A stretch of DNA of 64,000 nt, from assembly GCA_009772935.1 (NCBI GenBank), contig WOUR01000028.1, forward strand, positions 56,174-120,173, in the 5' to 3' direction. Below the pieces are notes generated by a model that was given only the letters and a program-made list of their open reading frames with translations, did no database searches and was not told the DNA's origin. The translations under genes and the position numbers were made by a program. This DNA comes from Rhodospirillaceae bacterium. Its GTDB lineage: Bacteria; Pseudomonadota; Alphaproteobacteria; Reyranellales; Reyranellaceae. Shown here in pieces: positions 36,917 to 47,743 of the stretch (positions are counted from its first letter, which is position 1; each line of letters starts with the position of its first letter).

Positions 36917-37876
36917 ATGAGCGCGATCATCGACATCATCGTGCCGGTATTCGGCATGGTGCTGGTTGGCTGGGTGATCGGCCGCAGCAAACTCCTCAGT
37001 CCGGAGGGCTTGCGCGGCTTCACCGCCGTCACCTTCTACGCGCTGTTCCCCGCGCTGCTCTTCCGCTCGATGGCCAAGGTGCGGCTGGAGTCGCTCGAGC
37101 CACAGATCCTGCTTGCCTTCTTCAGCGGCGTGGCGGTGCTCTACGGCGCGCTCATGGTGATCGGCCGGATGCAGGGGCTGCGGCTCGGCGACCGCGCCAT
37201 GTTCGCGCTGAGCGGCTCCTTCTCCAACGGCGTCGGCATCGGCATCCCGTTCATCAGCTACGGCTTCGGTGAGCAGGGGCTGGTGCCGCTTCTGATGATC
37301 ATCAGCGTGCATTCGCTGATCCTGCTCACCTTCACCTGTTTCCTGATGGAGATCGACGGGGCGGGCGGCCGGCGCAGCAACCTGCTGAAGCGCCTGGGCG
37401 GCGCGGCGCTCTCCATGCTGAAGCACCCGGTGATCCCGGCGATCTTCGCGGGCCTCCTATGGGGCGAGATCACGACGCATGTACCCGGAATCGCCACCCC
37501 AGCGGTGATCGACCGCATCCTCCAGGCGCTTGCGGCGGCGGCGCCGCCCTGCGGCCTGATCATGGTCGGCGCCTCGCTCGCGCATGTGGGGCTGAAGGGG
37601 CACTGGCAATCCGCGGCCGTCGCTTCGTTCTTCAAGCTGGCCCTGCTGCCGGTGCTCGTCTGGACGATCGGCCGCTACATCTTCCCGCTCGATCCACTGT
37701 GGCTCACCGTGGCGACCCTGAACGCCGCCCTGCCGGCCGGCGCCAACGTCTACCTGATCGCGCAGATGTACGGGATCGGGGTCGCCCGCGCGACCAACGC
37801 CGTGGTGATCTCGACCGCCGCCAGCGTCTTCACGCTTTCCATAGCGCTGTTGTTGCTCGGGGTGCAGGCGCGGTAG
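36917..37876 (+). CDS. AEC (auxin efflux carrier) family permease
   Basis: 319 aa inner-membrane transporter with about ten helices. IIDIIVPVFGMVLVGWVIGRSKLL is the AEC opening, and the second half repeats the fold (AAAAPPCGLIMVGASLAHVG). Bacterial AEC proteins export or exchange small carboxylates such as malate or malonate; substrate unknown. The ATG at 36917 is chosen over a GTG at 36899 because the permease conservation starts there. TauD-type dioxygenase follows 21 bases later. Confidence 0.9.
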   Translation: MSAIIDIIVPVFGMVLVGWVIGRSKLLSPEGLRGFTAVTFYALFPALLFRSMAKVRLESLEPQILLAFFSGVAVLYGALMVIGRMQGLRLGDRAMFALSGSFSNGVGIGIPFISYGFGEQGLVPLLMIISVHSLILLTFTCFLMEIDGAGGRRSNLLKRLGGAALSMLKHPVIPAIFAGLLWGEITTHVPGIATPAVIDRILQALAAAAPPCGLIMVGASLAHVGLKGHWQSAAVASFFKLALLPVLVWTIGRYIFPLDPLWLTVATLNAALPAGANVYLIAQMYGIGVARATNAVVISTAASVFTLSIALLLLGVQAR

Positions 37877-37897
37877 GCTCGGGGCCGGAGGGTGGCG

Positions 37898-38752
37898 ATG
37901 ACATACGAGACGGTTCAGGTTCGCGAGCTCGAGGGCTGCGGCGCCGAGCTGCTGGGGCTCGATCTCAAGGCGATGAGCAATCGGCAGTGGGACGAGGTGC
38001 AACGCGCCTTCGTCGAGCATGGCGTGATCTTCTTCCGCGACCAGAGTCTGACGCCCGAGCAGCACATCGAATTCGCGCAGCGCTGGGGCGCGATCGACAT
38101 CAACCGCTACTTTCCGGCCGTCGCCGGCTATCCGATGATCGCCGAGGTCCGCAAGGAGCCGGCACAGCAGAAGAACATCGGCGAGCGCTGGCACACCGAT
38201 CACACCTACGATCAGATCCCGGCCATGGGCTCGATCCTGGTCGCGCGCGAACTGCCGTCGAAGGGCGGCGATACGCTGTTCGCGAACGTCTACCGCGCCT
38301 TCGAGGCGCTGTCGGAAGGGCTGAAGCAGACGCTGCGCGGGCTCAACGCCGTGCATTCCTCGGCACACCGCTTCGGCACCGCGGCGCGCAAGGCGAGCGG
38401 CAGCGATCACGTCTTCCACAATGGCGACCAGGTCGGCGACGTGCTGCATCCGGTGGTGATCCGCCATCCGCTGAGCGGCCGCGAGACGCTCTACGTCAAT
38501 GCGGACTTCACGTTGCACTTCGAGGGCTGGAGCGTCGAGGACAGCAAGCCGTTGCTCGACTATCTCTACGCGCATGTCACGCGAGACGAGTTCACCAGTC
38601 GCTTCCAGTGGCGCGACGGCTCGATCGCCTTCTGGGACAACCGCGCCACCTGGCACAGCGCCCAGAACGACTACCAGGGCGAGCGGCGCCTGATGCACCG
38701 CATTACCGTCGCCGGCTGCGCGTTGCAGGCGGCGACGGCTTCGCGGGTCTGA
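37898..38752 (+). CDS. TauD/TfdA-family 2-oxoglutarate dioxygenase
   Basis: 284 aa Fe(II)/2-oxoglutarate oxygenase. The iron ligands are seen as His and Asp in RWHTDHT and the distal His in WDNRATWHSAQ, with Arg of ERRLMHR binding 2-oxoglutarate. These enzymes hydroxylate taurine, chlorophenoxyacetates and similar small acids. GGAGG lies 6 bases before the ATG at 37898, which settles the start over a GTG at 37892. Probable operon with the AEC permease; substrate not assigned. Confidence 0.94.
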   Translation: MTYETVQVRELEGCGAELLGLDLKAMSNRQWDEVQRAFVEHGVIFFRDQSLTPEQHIEFAQRWGAIDINRYFPAVAGYPMIAEVRKEPAQQKNIGERWHTDHTYDQIPAMGSILVARELPSKGGDTLFANVYRAFEALSEGLKQTLRGLNAVHSSAHRFGTAARKASGSDHVFHNGDQVGDVLHPVVIRHPLSGRETLYVNADFTLHFEGWSVEDSKPLLDYLYAHVTRDEFTSRFQWRDGSIAFWDNRATWHSAQNDYQGERRLMHRITVAGCALQAATASRV

Positions 38753-38756
38753 GAGT

Positions 38757-39269
38757 CTACTGCTTCAGGCGGATCGTCATGGCGGCGATGCCGGTCGCCA
38801 GGTTGTAGCCGGCATCCTTCACGACACCCGAGGCCAGCATGCCAATCTCGGCGTTCGGACCGCCATAGATCCAGTTGCCGCCGGCCTGGTTGCCGGCCGC
38901 GACCGTGCCCTGCTCGCCGACATAGGTGCCGCCGATCTGTGTCGGACCACGGTCCGAGCCCAGCGAATAGACGCGCCAGATCGTGTGAACGGCCTTGGTG
39001 TAGCCGATGTCGATCCCGACCTTGTCGATCGTGCCGGTGTACTGCGCCGTCGAGACGCCGTCCTTGCCGAGAAACACGCAGTCGAGCGGCTTGGCCGAGC
39101 CCAGGATATAGCCCGTGCTGCCGCCGACATTGCAGGTCAGCGAGCCGATGTAGATGCGGGAATTGGCGTTGGTCGTGTTGAGCTGCTGCGCGCTCTGCTG
39201 CTGCATGCTGCAGGCGCCGGTCGAGAGGACGAGGGCGGCCAGGGCGGCCGTCATGACGACGTTCTTCAT
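38757..39269 (-). CDS. DUF992 family exported protein
   Basis: 170 aa protein of the DUF992 family, common in alphaproteobacteria and of unknown role. A signal peptide (VVMTAALAALVLSTGACS) is followed by the DUF992 core SLTCNVGGSTGYILGSAK, DCVFLGKDG and IDKVGIDIGYT. A Cys follows the signal core but the -3 residue is Thr, so a lipoprotein anchor is doubtful. The ATG at 39269 gives this signal peptide; the 59 upstream in-frame residues are not credible. It is convergent with the TauD-type gene. Confidence 0.87.
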   Translation of the reverse strand: MKNVVMTAALAALVLSTGACSMQQQSAQQLNTTNANSRIYIGSLTCNVGGSTGYILGSAKPLDCVFLGKDGVSTAQYTGTIDKVGIDIGYTKAVHTIWRVYSLGSDRGPTQIGGTYVGEQGTVAAGNQAGGNWIYGGPNAEIGMLASGVVKDAGYNLATGIAAMTIRLKQ

Positions 39270-39391
39270 TGATGCTCCTGTAAGCGAATGGCCGCCCGGA
39301 GGAGCGCCAGTCGGAACAGCCCTTACGACGTCGCGCGGTCGCTGGAAAGGGACGACCGGTTCATCGGCCCTGTAGCCGAAAGGAAAAACCT

Positions 39392-39521
39392 CCCGTCGTC
39401 TCGACCGGAGCGCCGAAGGCGCGGAGTGGCGAGACCTTTTCTTCACAAATTGCCGGCTTTTAATGGAGAAAAGGTCTCTCCACGCCGCCTCGCTTTGCGA
39501 GGCTCCGGTCGAGACGACGGG
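39392..39521. repeat. 130-bp interrupted palindrome
   Basis: CCCGTCGTCTCGACCGGAG (39392-39410) pairs perfectly over 19 bp with 39503-39521. Inside, GAGACCTTTTCT (39431-39442) pairs with AGAAAAGGTCTC (39467-39478) around an AT-rich centre. Non-coding, 9 bases from the end of the PhyH gene and 122 from the DUF992 start. It may act as a bidirectional terminator or be a miniature mobile element; unlike the REP-like sites it lacks the GTCATCC core. Confidence 0.8.
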
Positions 39522-39530
39522 ATGGGTGGT

Positions 39531-40394
39531 TCAGGCGGCGCCCGCCATCACGGCTTCCTGGTCCTCAGGGGCGTAGAAGAAATCACCCGGCCTGAAATCG
39601 TGGCCGAGGTCGCCCAGCAGGCGGCGCTGGCGCGGCGTGCAACGCTCCAGCAGCGCCGTGTAGGGACCGCTGAAATCGTAGGCCCGCATGAACATCTGGC
39701 AGTAGTTGTAGAGCAGGGTCTTGCGCGCCTTGCCGGAATGGTTGGGTGAGGGGCCGTGCCACAGTGCGTGCGGAAAGACATAGGCGTCGCCGGCCTTGCC
39801 GAGCAGCGGCACCGCGCCTGGCATGCCGGGATGAGGGATGCGCTCTGCGCGCTCGGGAAAGGGCCGGAGATGGCTGCCGGGGAACACGGTGAAGTTGCCG
39901 CTGTTCTCGGCGGTCACGTCGGTCAGCAGGTACATCACCTTCACCGCCAGCGGCCGGCTGGTCTCGCTGACGCGGATCGCCTTTTGCGCCTGCCCGCCGT
40001 CGGTGTGGGTGTATCCCGGGAACAGGTCGGTCGAGGCGCGCACGATCGCCTGGCTCATCGAGAACTGGATGTAGGGGCCCATCAGGTCGAGGATCAGGTC
40101 GAAGATCCCCGGCCGGTCGATCAGGTCGATGAAGGCCTGATGATAGGGCAGCAGGTCGCGCCGATCCATGAACGCGTCCTTGTTCTGGTCGGGCAGCTTC
40201 CACGCATAGTGGCCGCGCGGCAGCGCTCCCGGTGCTGGCTCGTAGCCCGGCGCGGTTCGTACCGTGTCATCGAGCAGCGTGGAAAAGAAGTCGACCTCGG
40301 CGGACGACAGCGCGCCTTCGATCTGCAGGTAACCATCGACGGCCCACTGCTCGCATTGTGCCTCGGTGAGCGTGCGCGTGGTGTTGGCCAGCAT
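39531..40394 (-). CDS. Phytanoyl-CoA dioxygenase (PhyH) family protein
   Basis: 287 aa Fe(II)/2-oxoglutarate oxygenase. The iron site has HTDGG (His and Asp near residues 149-151) and the distal His in ALWHGPSPNHSGKARK, whose Arg binds 2-oxoglutarate. FTVFPGSHLRPFPE is the PhyH strand. Members of this family hydroxylate a wide range of metabolites and the substrate is unknown. It ends against the 130-bp palindrome. Confidence 0.92.
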   Translation of the reverse strand: MLANTTRTLTEAQCEQWAVDGYLQIEGALSSAEVDFFSTLLDDTVRTAPGYEPAPGALPRGHYAWKLPDQNKDAFMDRRDLLPYHQAFIDLIDRPGIFDLILDLMGPYIQFSMSQAIVRASTDLFPGYTHTDGGQAQKAIRVSETSRPLAVKVMYLLTDVTAENSGNFTVFPGSHLRPFPERAERIPHPGMPGAVPLLGKAGDAYVFPHALWHGPSPNHSGKARKTLLYNYCQMFMRAYDFSGPYTALLERCTPRQRRLLGDLGHDFRPGDFFYAPEDQEAVMAGAA

Positions 40395-40480
40395 GCGTTC
40401 CTCCCTGGAAGCCTGCTGCCACTCTAGCGGGTGGCGACGCCCCTGTCGGCGTCGCCCTATCGCATTGCGACTGGAAGGCC

Positions 40481-41014
40481 CTAGCGGGCGTCGCGCCTGG
40501 CCTGCACCCGCGCGTTCTGCTTGCGGACGCTGCCCCGCACCGATGCGGGTACGTGATTCTCGACGACGACGCGCGCCTTGCCGCGCAAGCCGCCCTTGGC
40601 GGCCTTCGACGCAGTCTTCGCCTTGGCCTTGGCCTTGGCCGGCTTCGCCTTCTGCTTCAGCGCCAGCGCCTTCTTCGCACTCGCGACAAGCGAGGCTTTC
40701 GCCTTGGCCTGTTCACGACGCCCGGTCTCGGTGTCGAGGCGGATGAGAGCGGCCGAGAGGATCATGAGCTTGAGCTGCGAACCGTCATCGTCCTTGGCCG
40801 GTGTCGCACCGCGCGGCCGTGCCTTGCCGCGCAGCTCGCGGCGCTGGCGTTCGGCCACCGTCTTGGCGCGGTCGCGCTTGGTGCGCAGGCGCTTCACCAG
40901 CCGGGTGAGCTCGGCGTCGGTCAGCGACCGCGAGGCTCGCACGGCCGACATGCCGACCAGTTCCTTTTCGTCTGCGCTCAGCGCGCGCTCTTCCTGCTTC
41001 TTTGTGATTGCCAT
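40481..41014 (-). CDS. Lys/Ala-rich basic hypothetical protein
   Basis: 177 aa protein not recognised. Residues about 1-70 are charged and helical (LSADEKELVGMSAVRASRSL, LVKRLRTKRDRAKTVAERQ), and from about 110 a Lys/Ala tail (KQKAKPAKAKAKAKTASKA) of low complexity resembles the tails of nucleoid-associated or histone H1-like proteins. DNA or RNA binding is therefore possible. The first residues MAITKKQEERAL follow an ordinary ATG. It is alone between PhyH and TauE genes. Coding status rests on its length, ribosome context and composition. Confidence 0.65.
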   Translation of the reverse strand: MAITKKQEERALSADEKELVGMSAVRASRSLTDAELTRLVKRLRTKRDRAKTVAERQRRELRGKARPRGATPAKDDDGSQLKLMILSAALIRLDTETGRREQAKAKASLVASAKKALALKQKAKPAKAKAKAKTASKAAKGGLRGKARVVVENHVPASVRGSVRKQNARVQARRDAR

Positions 41015-41064
41015 TGTCGATCTCCTCGAAGGGGATCCCTCTTGCCAATCAATTCAGCGCCCGT

Positions 41065-41790
41065 CTACCGCAGCGCCTGCCAAAGAAGTGCGATACCCGA
41101 CACGGCCATCACGATGTCGAGCAAGTATTGAAACGTGGCTACGCTCAAACGCTCGACGATCAGGCGGGCGAGATACGTGCCCGCCATTACCGAGGAACCG
41201 GTGATCAATCCCTTCGCCACGATGTCGGTCGGCAATGCGCCGAACGCCTGGAAGGTGATGGCCTTACTGATGTAGAGCGCGAGCGAGCCGGCGGCTTCGG
41301 TAGCGATGAATGCGCCCTTGACCAGTCCGTGCGCCGCGAAGGCCGGCACGCTGAGCGGTCCGGTCGAGACCACGATGCCGGTGAGGAAGCCGATCACGAT
41401 CCCGGCCACGAGCATGCCGCCATAGCCCAGCGCGATGTTGCGCCGGGCGAGCCAGCGGCGGCCGGGGATCATTGCGAGGAAGAAGATGCCGAGCGCGGTT
41501 TCGACCGTGTTCTCGGGCAGGGCCAGCAGGGTGCGGGCGCCCAGGGCCGCCGCGGGAACGCCGCCCAGTGCGTAGGCCGCGGAAGCGCGCCAGTCGATGT
41601 GACGCCACCAGGCGGTGATCTTGGCGAAGTTCGACATCAGCGCGACCACTGCCATGATCGGCACCGCCTCGCGCGGCCCGAAAACCATGACGAGGACCGG
41701 CAGCAGGATGACCGTCGCGCCGGTGCCGACGACGCCGCTCACCGTCCCTGCGATCAAACCCACGAACAGGACGAGGGCGTAGCTCGGCAT
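41065..41790 (-). CDS. Sulfite exporter TauE/SafE family permease
   Basis: 241 aa membrane protein with about eight helices. LIAGTVSGVVGTGATVILLPVLVMVFG is the TauE/SafE N-terminal repeat and the same pattern recurs near GIVIGFLTGIVVSTGPLS in the second half. Family members export sulfite, sulfoacetate or other organosulfur anions; the substrate is not decided. It stands alone, downstream of glgX in the same direction with 56 bases between. Confidence 0.9.
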   Translation of the reverse strand: MPSYALVLFVGLIAGTVSGVVGTGATVILLPVLVMVFGPREAVPIMAVVALMSNFAKITAWWRHIDWRASAAYALGGVPAAALGARTLLALPENTVETALGIFFLAMIPGRRWLARRNIALGYGGMLVAGIVIGFLTGIVVSTGPLSVPAFAAHGLVKGAFIATEAAGSLALYISKAITFQAFGALPTDIVAKGLITGSSVMAGTYLARLIVERLSVATFQYLLDIVMAVSGIALLWQALR

Positions 41791-41846
41791 CGTATCTCCC
41801 CGGCTCGGGACACATGCGGCGGCACGCTTCCCGGTCAGGGCCTACC

Positions 41847-44117
41847 TCAGTCGAAGCCGAGGCGCACCGATTTCGTCGAGGCCTCGTCCATCGCCTGCAC
41901 CACGCGCTGGAAGGAGCGCTCGGCGGCGGTGTCGCGATGCGGCGTGCGGGCGGGCTGCAGCACGAAGAGATGCAGCGAGCGCGCCGGCACGTCGTAGGCG
42001 TGACCGAAGTCGCGCAGCGCCAGCGGTTCGCCCTCTGGGTCGCTGGTGTCGATAAGTCTTACCCAGCGCGCACCGCCGACCGCTTCGGGCAGAGTGAAAG
42101 GCACCGTGTCGGTGTGGGAGTTCACGATGATGAGCAAGGTCGAGTCGGAGCCGACACGGCGGATGCCCGTCTCCTGGGCTCGGCCGTCCAGCAGCACGCC
42201 TAGGCATCGCGCATTGCCATCGTTCCAGTTGTCGTCGGTCATCTCCTCACCCGCCGGCGTCAGCCAGCTCACATCCTTCACGCCCAGCTCCTCGTCGAAA
42301 GCACCGGTGAGGAATCGCCCGCGGCGCAACATCGGCAGGGCGTGCCGGATGAGAATCAGTTTGCGCACGAACTCCGCGAGATCGAGCTCGGCCGGCCCGA
42401 TGCCCTGCCAGTCCACCCATGAGATCTCGTTGTCCTGGCAGTAGCCGTTGTTGTTGCCCTTCTGGCTGCGGCCGAACTCGTCGCCGCCCAGCAGCATCGG
42501 CGTGCCGCGCGACAGGATCAGGGTCGAGAGCATGTTGCGCATCTGGCGCAGCCGCGTGTCGAGGATGTCGCGATCGTCGGTGGGTCCCTCGGCGCCGTAG
42601 TTGCTCGAAAGATTGTGCGAGTGGCCGTCCTTGTTGTCCTCGCCGTTGGCCAAGTTGTGCTTGTCGTTGTAGGCGACAAGGTCGCCCAGGGTGAAGCCGT
42701 CGTGCGCCGTTATGAAGTTGATCGAGGCCCAGGGCTTGCGGCCGCGCTTGGCGAACAGGTCGGCGGATGCCGTCAGGCGCGCCGCGAGCGAGGGCAGCTT
42801 GCCTTCGTCGCCACGCCAGTAGGCGCGCACTGTGTCGCGGAACGCGTCGTTCCACTCGGCCCAGCCGGGCGAGAAACGCCCGACCTGGTAGCCGCCCGGA
42901 CCCATGTCCCAGGGCTCGGCGATCAGCTTCACTTCGGAAAGCACCGGATCCTGGCGGCAGGCATCGAGAAAGCGTCCTTCTTCCTCGAAGCCGTGGGGTT
43001 CGCGGCCCAGGATCGTGGCAAGGTCGAAGCGGAAGCCGTCGATCCGCATGTCGGCCGCCCAGTAGCGCAGGCTGTCCATAACGAGCTGCAGCACGCGAGA
43101 ATTGCTGAGATTGACGGTGTTCCCGGTGCCGGTGTCGTTGATGTAGTAGCGCCGGTTCGGCGCCAGCCTGTAATAGGAGGCGTTGTCAATACCCCTGAAG
43201 CAGAGCGTCGGTCCCAGCTGGTTGCCTTCGGCGGTGTGGTTGTAGACCACGTCGAGGATGACCTCGAGCCCCGAGGCATGAAGATGCGCCACCATCTCCT
43301 TGAATTCGGCGAAGGCAAAGTCGGGATTGGCGGCGTAGCGCCGGGCCGGGGCGAAGAAACCGATCGTGTTGTAGCCCCAGTAGTTCTTCAGCCCCTTCTC
43401 GAGCAGATGACTGTCGTCGACGAAGGTATGGACCGGCAGTAGTTCGACGGCGCTCACTCCGAGCGACGAGAGGTAGTTCGTGATCTGGGACGAGGCGAGG
43501 CCGGCGTAGGTCCCGCGCAACGACTCGGGCACGGCGGGATGCAGCTTGGTGAGCCCGCGGACATGCGCCTCGTAGACGATCGTGTTTTCCCACGACGTGC
43601 GGCGCTGCGGCGCGCGGCCCCAGCTGAAGGCCGGGTCGATGACGCAGCTCCGGTAGGTGAAGGCGGCGCTGTCACGGTCGTCGAAGGTGAGATCGTCGCC
43701 ACTCTCCATTTTGTAGCCGAAGAGGGCAGGATTCCAGGTCAGCTTGCCGATGACCTGCTTGGCATAGGGGTCGAGCAGCAGCTTGTGAGGATTGAAGCGA
43801 TGGCCGGCTTCCGGCGCGTAGGGGCCGTGCACGCGATAGCCGTAGATCGTACCCGGTCGTGCGTCGGGCAGATAGCCGTGCCAGACCTCGTCGGTATATT
43901 CGGGCAGCACGATCCGCTCGATCTCGCGCTCGCCCGTGGCATCGAACAGGCAGAGTTCGACCTTGGTCGCGTGCGCCGAGAAGAGCGCGAAATTGACGCC
44001 CAGCCCATCCCAGGTGGCGCCGAGCGGGTAGGGGAGTCCCTCGCTGAGCCGCGACGGCCGGCCGTCGCTCACAGGAATAAGCCAACGGCGTCGGTGGTGC
44101 GTGCGGTGATCATCCAA
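41847..44117 (-). CDS. glgX: Glycogen debranching enzyme GlgX
   Basis: GH13 isoamylase-type enzyme removing maltotetraose side branches from glycogen limit dextrin. Up to 756 aa. An N-terminal carbohydrate-binding-like domain (GVNFALFSAHATKVELCLFD) precedes the TIM barrel with the nucleophile Asp in RIDGFRFDLA, the acid Glu in IAEPWDMG and the third Asp in TAHDGFT. No ATG suits the start: a TTG at 44117 opens the frame and a GTG at 44072 (VSDGRPSRLSEG) is also possible. A 9-bp hairpin lies 50 bases upstream. No other glycogen gene is in the window. Confidence 0.95.
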   Translation of the reverse strand: MDDHRTHHRRRWLIPVSDGRPSRLSEGLPYPLGATWDGLGVNFALFSAHATKVELCLFDATGEREIERIVLPEYTDEVWHGYLPDARPGTIYGYRVHGPYAPEAGHRFNPHKLLLDPYAKQVIGKLTWNPALFGYKMESGDDLTFDDRDSAAFTYRSCVIDPAFSWGRAPQRRTSWENTIVYEAHVRGLTKLHPAVPESLRGTYAGLASSQITNYLSSLGVSAVELLPVHTFVDDSHLLEKGLKNYWGYNTIGFFAPARRYAANPDFAFAEFKEMVAHLHASGLEVILDVVYNHTAEGNQLGPTLCFRGIDNASYYRLAPNRRYYINDTGTGNTVNLSNSRVLQLVMDSLRYWAADMRIDGFRFDLATILGREPHGFEEEGRFLDACRQDPVLSEVKLIAEPWDMGPGGYQVGRFSPGWAEWNDAFRDTVRAYWRGDEGKLPSLAARLTASADLFAKRGRKPWASINFITAHDGFTLGDLVAYNDKHNLANGEDNKDGHSHNLSSNYGAEGPTDDRDILDTRLRQMRNMLSTLILSRGTPMLLGGDEFGRSQKGNNNGYCQDNEISWVDWQGIGPAELDLAEFVRKLILIRHALPMLRRGRFLTGAFDEELGVKDVSWLTPAGEEMTDDNWNDGNARCLGVLLDGRAQETGIRRVGSDSTLLIIVNSHTDTVPFTLPEAVGGARWVRLIDTSDPEGEPLALRDFGHAYDVPARSLHLFVLQPARTPHRDTAAERSFQRVVQAMDEASTKSVRLGFD

Positions 44118-44166
44118 TTCCCCCGGTCGTGCGTGATACGCCGCTCAACGCACGCTGGAGCGAGTC

Positions 44167-44189
44167 GTTGCTGCCGTCAGGGCAGCAAC
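44167..44189 (-). terminator. Strong hairpin upstream of glgX
   Basis: GTTGCTGCC-GTCAG-GGCAGCAAC is a perfect 9-bp stem (44167-44175 with 44181-44189) 8 bases after the stop of the alpha/beta hydrolase gene and 50 before the glgX start, both on the minus strand. No T-run follows, so it could be a terminator, an attenuator in the glgX leader or a processing site. Confidence 0.5.
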
Positions 44190-44196
44190 GCGGGAG

Positions 44197-44970
44197 TCAC
44201 TCGCGCCGCCAGTCCGGATAAACCACGCTCTTCCAACCCGAGCGGTCGAACTTCTGCCAACCGCCTTCGGGCTGGGCGAGGCGGTCGGCGACGGCGAAGA
44301 CGGCCGCTGGATGATGGCCGAGGCCGCAATGGCTGGAGATCACCTCGATGTTCTCGGCAGCATCCGTCTCTTCGTTCAGGCAGCTCTGCCAGGCGCAGAG
44401 TCCGTCGGTTCGGCTGAACACCGAGGTGGTGGGTACAGGCGGAGGGTCGGCGAGCAGGCCGCTGTCCAGGGGCAGCTGTTCGTCGACCTTGGTGCCGGAT
44501 ACCCATTCGTAGACCTGCCAGGCATTGGTGCTCCGGGGCGAGCCCGCGAAGGGGCTGCCGAGGCTGATCATGCAGCGCACCTTGTCGGCCCGGATCTTGG
44601 CGATGTGGCGTGCATAGAGTCCGCCCAGGCTCCATCCGATGAGGCTGATCTTGCGTCGTCCGTGGCGCTCATAGAGCTCGTCGACCCGCGCGACCATGTC
44701 GCCCTCGACATTCTCCCGAAGCCCGCGATTGCGGCCCTGTTTCCACCCATGGGCGCGATAGCCCTGGCTCTTCAGGAAGTCACGCAACGGCCGTGTGCTG
44801 GTATCGTCGGCCAGCAAGCCCGGCAGCACCAGCACCGGATGCCCGTCGCCGTGCGGGGCCAGTGACAGCCAGGGGCGCATCGCGCAAAAGGCGCCGAACT
44901 CGGAGAGCGCGCGGCCTTCCAGGAACAGCAGCGCCTTGGAAGGGGGTGGCGCGAATTCGGGCATAGACAT
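44197..44970 (-). CDS. Alpha/beta hydrolase, lipase-like
   Basis: 257 aa hydrolase. VLVLPGLLADDTSTRPLRDFL is the oxyanion region and IGWSLGGLYA holds the nucleophile Ser in GWSLG; the catalytic His is probably in SSHCGLGHHPAAV. It resembles serine esterases and triacylglycerol-lipase-like proteins that lack a signal peptide. The ATG at 44970 has GAGG 6 bases before it, so the 33-residue upstream extension is rejected. Natural substrate unknown. A hairpin separates it from glgX. Confidence 0.88.
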   Translation of the reverse strand: MSMPEFAPPPSKALLFLEGRALSEFGAFCAMRPWLSLAPHGDGHPVLVLPGLLADDTSTRPLRDFLKSQGYRAHGWKQGRNRGLRENVEGDMVARVDELYERHGRRKISLIGWSLGGLYARHIAKIRADKVRCMISLGSPFAGSPRSTNAWQVYEWVSGTKVDEQLPLDSGLLADPPPVPTTSVFSRTDGLCAWQSCLNEETDAAENIEVISSHCGLGHHPAAVFAVADRLAQPEGGWQKFDRSGWKSVVYPDWRRE

Positions 44971-45088
44971 CGAAGACCTCGCAAGGGCAGAAGATGGTTC
45001 GCACGAGAACGAACCCGGCCCCGGAAAGGTCCGCGTGCCGGCTGCGGCCAAGTAGCCGCCCGCCAACGCGCGGTCCCACCGCAGTCGA

Positions 45089-47742
<2,654 letters not shown>

Positions 47743-47743
<1 letters not shown>

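Noticed and set aside
36818..37426. 202-residue minus-strand frame over the AEC permease start
   Set aside because: Shadow frame with His/Gln-rich composition typical of antisense reading in GC-rich DNA.
39270..39446. 59-residue N-terminal extension of the DUF992 protein
   Set aside because: It would remove the signal peptide from the N-terminus and runs into the palindrome.
41847..44117. A 14-codon leader frame starting at the ATG at 44113
   Set aside because: It would stop after 14 codons, has no attenuator-like codon run, and its ribosome site is shared with the TTG start; not enough to claim a leader peptide.
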